Below are positions 60,348 through 64,000 of a DNA stretch of 64,000 bases, piece after piece (the stretch's first letter is position 1; every line of letters starts with the position of its first letter). The position numbers and the translations under genes are program-made. The notes beneath the pieces are model-generated. The model was not told where the DNA came from. It saw only the letters and a list, made by a program, of their open reading frames with translations, and searched no databases. This stretch comes from Epithemia pelagica (lineage: Eukaryota; Bacillariophyta; Bacillariophyceae; Surirellales; Surirellaceae): the NCBI GenBank assembly GCA_946965045.2, contig OX337229.1:682001-746000 (forward strand), read 5' to 3'.

Positions 60348-61004
60348 GCCAAGTTGATGATCCCTGCCGCCTTTTTGTGTATCGATGGGTGACGGTTGAC
60401 CTTCTACACACACGCATGGCAGGTAAGATCTTGTGCATGTTCCCCCCCACGCTATACACGGAGAGCCTGAAACGGGCTCTTGTCACCGTCTCCATCCAGT
60501 TTCACAGACACGGATTTACCGTTCTACCAATAACGAGTGCTTGTCATGTATACGAATACATTTCCAATCAAACTCCAACCAAGCTACGAAGACGCTGTTT
60601 CTTCGGTTCTGTATTATCCAGTTCTTTCCCCGTACTCTTCTTTTCATTTTTTTCTCGAGAACTTCTTGTAAACTAAATCCCCAATTGAACTATCAACTTC
60701 ACCTCGTATCTCGTATCTCCGCAGTTCAGAATCTGTGAGAAAGACCCAGTCTATACAGGAGCTTTCACACAGCCTTTCGCAGATTCTTGTCTTACGTTCC
60801 TTCTAAGGCTTCTAATTCATCGTTCAACGATGTGCAAGGGGCATATCCTATTCGTATCTCAACCTCTGGAGGCATGTCTGATAACATGGAAACTCTACTA
60901 GTACTATATCTTGCACTGGTGGTCCAACGCTGAACATTCTTTCACCCAATCTCTTCCTCCACACTTTGATTCCACAAATGACATGAAACACAGAGCTTTC
61001 TACT
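60348..61004. other. Intergenic between convergent cyclin and PLAC8-type genes
   Basis: C/T-rich sequence. Frames continuing antisense to or past the cyclin show no family features. No gene is supported. Confidence 0.5.
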
Positions 61005-63017
61005 TTACTCGTCGTGGGGTTTCGGCTCCACGTCACCACTATCATCATCCTCGTTCTTCGTAGGCCCCTCGGTCAACTCAGCAGCTTGCTCCGGAACAAC
61101 CTCAGACTTGTTTACCTCGACCGCAGATTCCAAAGTGACTTCTTCGTTCTCAGGGTACGTTTCCAATACATGCTCTGCCTTTTCGGGATCGTAACGCCAT
61201 CGGCGAATAATAACATTGGGAGGAGGAGGTCCTAGAACGTGCAAGAGAACCGTCGAGGCATCGCAATCATCGTCGAGATCATACACTTCCGGGGGAGGAG
61301 CTGGTTCGCCAGCTTTTCGATCGCAATGGTTGCAACCCTCGGTACAGAAGAAAAAGCCCTTTCGACCAAAGAATCGACGGCATCCCATGGCGCGACAACA
61401 GGTGCCCTGTCGAAGCGCTGCAGATTTCTTGTAATCTTTGATTTGCTGAGTCCGCTCCATTTCGTAGCGCTCGTAGATCTAGATCATTGCGGTTTGAGGA
61501 CGAAAAAGAAACAGTTGAGAAACGAATAACAAGGCAACGCCCGCCAACTAGGCAAAGAGCCACTGACCTCGCGTGTTTGATCCGAGCAATGTTCGTCGGC
61601 ATAGGGAATGGTGCGCTTGGGATGCGTAAAGCTTTGACAGGGCGCAGCGTCACAGCAGGGGACACAAAAGGGTTCACAGCAGACATCACGTTTCAGTTTC
61701 TCTGGATCCGCAAGCTCATCAATATTCTCTCTCCAGTATTGCACGCATTTATCCATGTCCTCGCGCGAGATTGTCCGTCCTTCAAAGTATGCCTGCAACG
61801 CAATGGAACAAGCAAAGGCCACTTCATCAGGATAGGCCAATCCACCATAAAGATAAGAACAAAAGCAAATAGAACAGAGCCTGTTTTGGAGCCATAACAC
61901 GGAATGTTAGACAAATCTTTCAAAGATTTCAAGCGACGAGATTCCGGACCATAAACATACCACTCATCACACCACCATCCACCTGCGAAAGAAGACATTT
62001 GGTATCAGAAGTGAGCAACTATTCGGTGTCGACAAAGCGGCGCTCAAGACATGTAGCTTCTCAAAGCACACCAAGCTTACCGCAATCCGAAAAGCATCGA
62101 TTCCACAATGGGCCGTTGCATTGGCATCGGTGTCGCGCAACAGTTCCGCCATACACAGGCCAAAGACAGCACAGATATTTCAAAACACAGCATTTGACGC
62201 GTTGAAAGCCAAAGGCACCACGATCAAACGGGTGGGTCAGAACAGCATCCGCACTCCAGGATCCACATCTGTTGGCCAACGGAGAGGAAAGCAGACAAAA
62301 TGTTTGAGCTTCGACGATCTGATGGAGCAACATCATGAGACCTTAAGTCTCAGAAGGTTATGTCAGGATCACGTACCCACAGTATCCAAAAGGCCAGCGG
62401 GCAGTGGGGTTGTTAACTGTTTGTGTCGACCAGGAAAGTTAGAAGAGGAAGGTTCCATTCAAATAAAACTCAAACGGTGTTCAACTTACTAACAATTCGA
62501 TTCGGGTAAACACGGAAAAATGTTCTCGTCGAGTATTCTTTGCGAAGCCAGCAACACATTTGATCACAGCTGAAATACACACAAACATTTCCAATTCCAT
62601 TGGTAGCGATGAGTGTCAATACAGTCAGAAAGAATCCAGGCAAGAGAAGAATCCAGTACATGGGTCGGCAACATCGAAAGCCATATCCATGATCAATCAC
62701 TGCTTCGTAGAGCAAAAGATCCGAGTTCTGTGCGAGGTGTTTTTCCATGTGAGTAGAGGGGAGGCCATCCACATGATCAGGAACAAGATTTGAGCCTGCT
62801 CGGTTGGTACCAAAGTAGCTGTAATATGATCCCGTAGTTGTGGATGGAGCACCGTCCAAACAAATGGACAGATTGTAAGTTCAGATCTCTGGACGTCCTT
62901 CAACAAAACACGAAGGCACAAATCGACGTACCGGAGAGGTCCAATCACCTCTTCATCGAGATCTCCAGGATCTCGATAGATACGGCTGTTGTGCGGTGAA
63001 CTGCAACAACAACCCAT
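61005..63017 (-). CDS. PLAC8-type Cys-rich membrane protein, 6 exons including a 22-nt microexon
   Basis: Exons (minus strand): 63017-62932, 62818-62490, 62308-62081, 61982-61961, 61880-61568 and 61478-61005, giving 483 residues. All joins keep the frame except that the exon 3 left boundary (62308) is one of several options. MGCCCSS is a classic N-myristoylation plus palmitoylation signal. One membrane segment follows (MYWILLLPGFFLTVLTLIA). The Cys-rich PLAC8-like region comprises CVLKYLCCLWPVYGGTVARH, FSDCGGWWCDEWLCSICFC (built by exons 3-4-5) and DVCCEPFCVPCCDAAPCQS. A second Cys cluster in exon 6 (CCRAMGCRRFFGRKGFFFC) precedes an acidic tail. PLAC8 relatives affect metal or Ca2+ handling and organ size; the role here is unknown. 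Confidence 0.65.
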
Positions 63018-64000
63018 TGTCTCCTTTTGCTTTTGCGAATTCTTGGTGTTTGACAGCTGATGTTGCTGCAACTGCTGGACTTATGCTTGTACCGGTCATG
63101 ATTTTTCGACCTCGGACAGATGGATCTTCTGCTTGTCCTTTTTTGGGGCTTGGGGTCGACAATCCCAATAAGAAAAAATGAGAGCCTGCCATGGCACGAC
63201 AAATCGATTTAAGAATCACGCCGGTCCTTCAACTGTCAGGCGCAGGAAGCATTGAATTATTTAAGATCATGACTCCCAAAATTTTCGCCTCGGGGGAAGC
63301 TTGGGGACCAACGGCAGAAAAGTTCTGTTAAGTAGTGTACTCTTATTCGTACTCGTACTTTATGGCGCGGATCGCATCCGGACTCGGAACCTGAAAGTCT
63401 TTCATTGCGGATGCAGACCACATTCCGGGTTCACTTTTGGCAGTGGGAACTGGAAGCTGTCAGGGATGAGAATTCATACCAAGCACGGAAGATTCACTAC
63501 GATATAGTAGGAGTTCCACCAACGCAGATACTTTCTCTGATTTCTGTTTGAGTTTCCTTGTAACAGAGAGAACTATGCGAAAATCTTTCACGTACTCTAA
63601 GTGCAACGTGGACGACCAATGACCGAGTTAAATGCAATGAATGGTACGTCTAATGCCATATAGTACGCACTACAAGTAGGAAGAAAAGAGACCTGATCGG
63701 ACGAAACGGGACAACCATTGATACCATTCATTCGTCACTACATCAAAATTATAGTTGAAGTGTGATTTGGAAACTCCGACGAAGAGCTTGTCACTCCTAT
63801 CACGAAACGCTTTCCGCGACGGACTCTAAATAGAGAGAGAGCAACGACTTGAAAAAAAGAATTCCTTCGTCAAAGTATGAATTGTAACAATAGTCGTTAA
63901 GAAGAAAAGAGAGTATATTTGGTGATATCATATTCGACAATCATTTTTCTCATCGATGCTTGCAGCTGTCAAGCGAGACGGAACTCAGCCCAGAACAGGT
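63018..64000. other. 5' flank of the PLAC8-type gene and right window edge, no gene seen
   Basis: Short frames (e.g. 63301-63507) show no recognisable protein features. The PLAC8-type promoter should lie in the first few hundred bases. Confidence 0.5.

Noticed and set aside
63301-63507. 68-codon + strand frame
   Set aside because: No start context, motif or codon pattern supports it.
1-64000. CRISPR array, bacterial operons or a prophage
   Set aside because: No regularly spaced direct repeats with unique spacers. Introns and eukaryotic families occur throughout.

Overview
The window reads as nuclear DNA of a diatom or a close stramenopile relative. The evidence is densely packed genes with few, short GT-AG introns (60-289 bp), proteins whose signal peptide is followed by Phe as in diatom plastid targeting, low-complexity Gln/Asn/Ser/Thr-rich insertions, and Ty1/copia-type retroelements. 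No bacterial operon structure, CRISPR array, rRNA or tRNA gene was seen. Exon joins below were deduced by hand from splice consensus and reading phase.

Layout. 1-3.5 kb: a broken LTR-retrotransposon (minus strand) running off the left edge. 3.6-5.3 kb: a 227-bp tandem duplication, with a 623-bp foldback/MITE-like element inserted in its second copy. 5.3-13.5 kb: a GT34-type glycosyltransferase (-), a probable plastid-targeted membrane protein (+), a START-like lipid-binding protein (-) and the chromatin protein VPS72/YL1 (+). 14.4-20.5 kb: three Fringe-like glycosyltransferase paralogues in +/-/+ order. 21.1-24.0 kb: cytosolic glutamyl-tRNA synthetase (-). 24.6-36.5 kb: an inverted segmental duplication carrying a Kelch gene. 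Its arms flank a very large PPR protein (-), 6-phosphogluconolactonase (+) and an ankyrin-repeat protein (-). The right arm abuts a truncated, frameshifted ABCF ATPase. 38.9-44.9 kb: an SGNH-hydrolase-like secreted protein (-), TIM50 (+) and proteasome subunit alpha-3/PSMA4 (-). 45.3-55.8 kb: two copia elements fused tail to tail, both lacking their 3' ends. 56.2-58.0 kb: a gene-free tract in which successive 7-mers resemble each other. 59.1-63.0 kb: a cyclin (+) and a six-exon PLAC8-type membrane protein (-).

How the genes relate. Most are unrelated housekeeping or cell-surface genes. Several pairs share a divergent promoter (START-like/VPS72, PPR/PGL, SGNH-like/TIM50) and others converge (PGL/ankyrin, TIM50/PSMA4, cyclin/PLAC8). 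GT34 and the Fringe-like trio suggest Golgi glycan synthesis. The signals most worth following are the heptamer-drift tract, the foldback element with its empty site in the same window, the chimeric copia pair with an in-frame UGA between Gag and Pol, and intron position shift among the Fringe-like paralogues.
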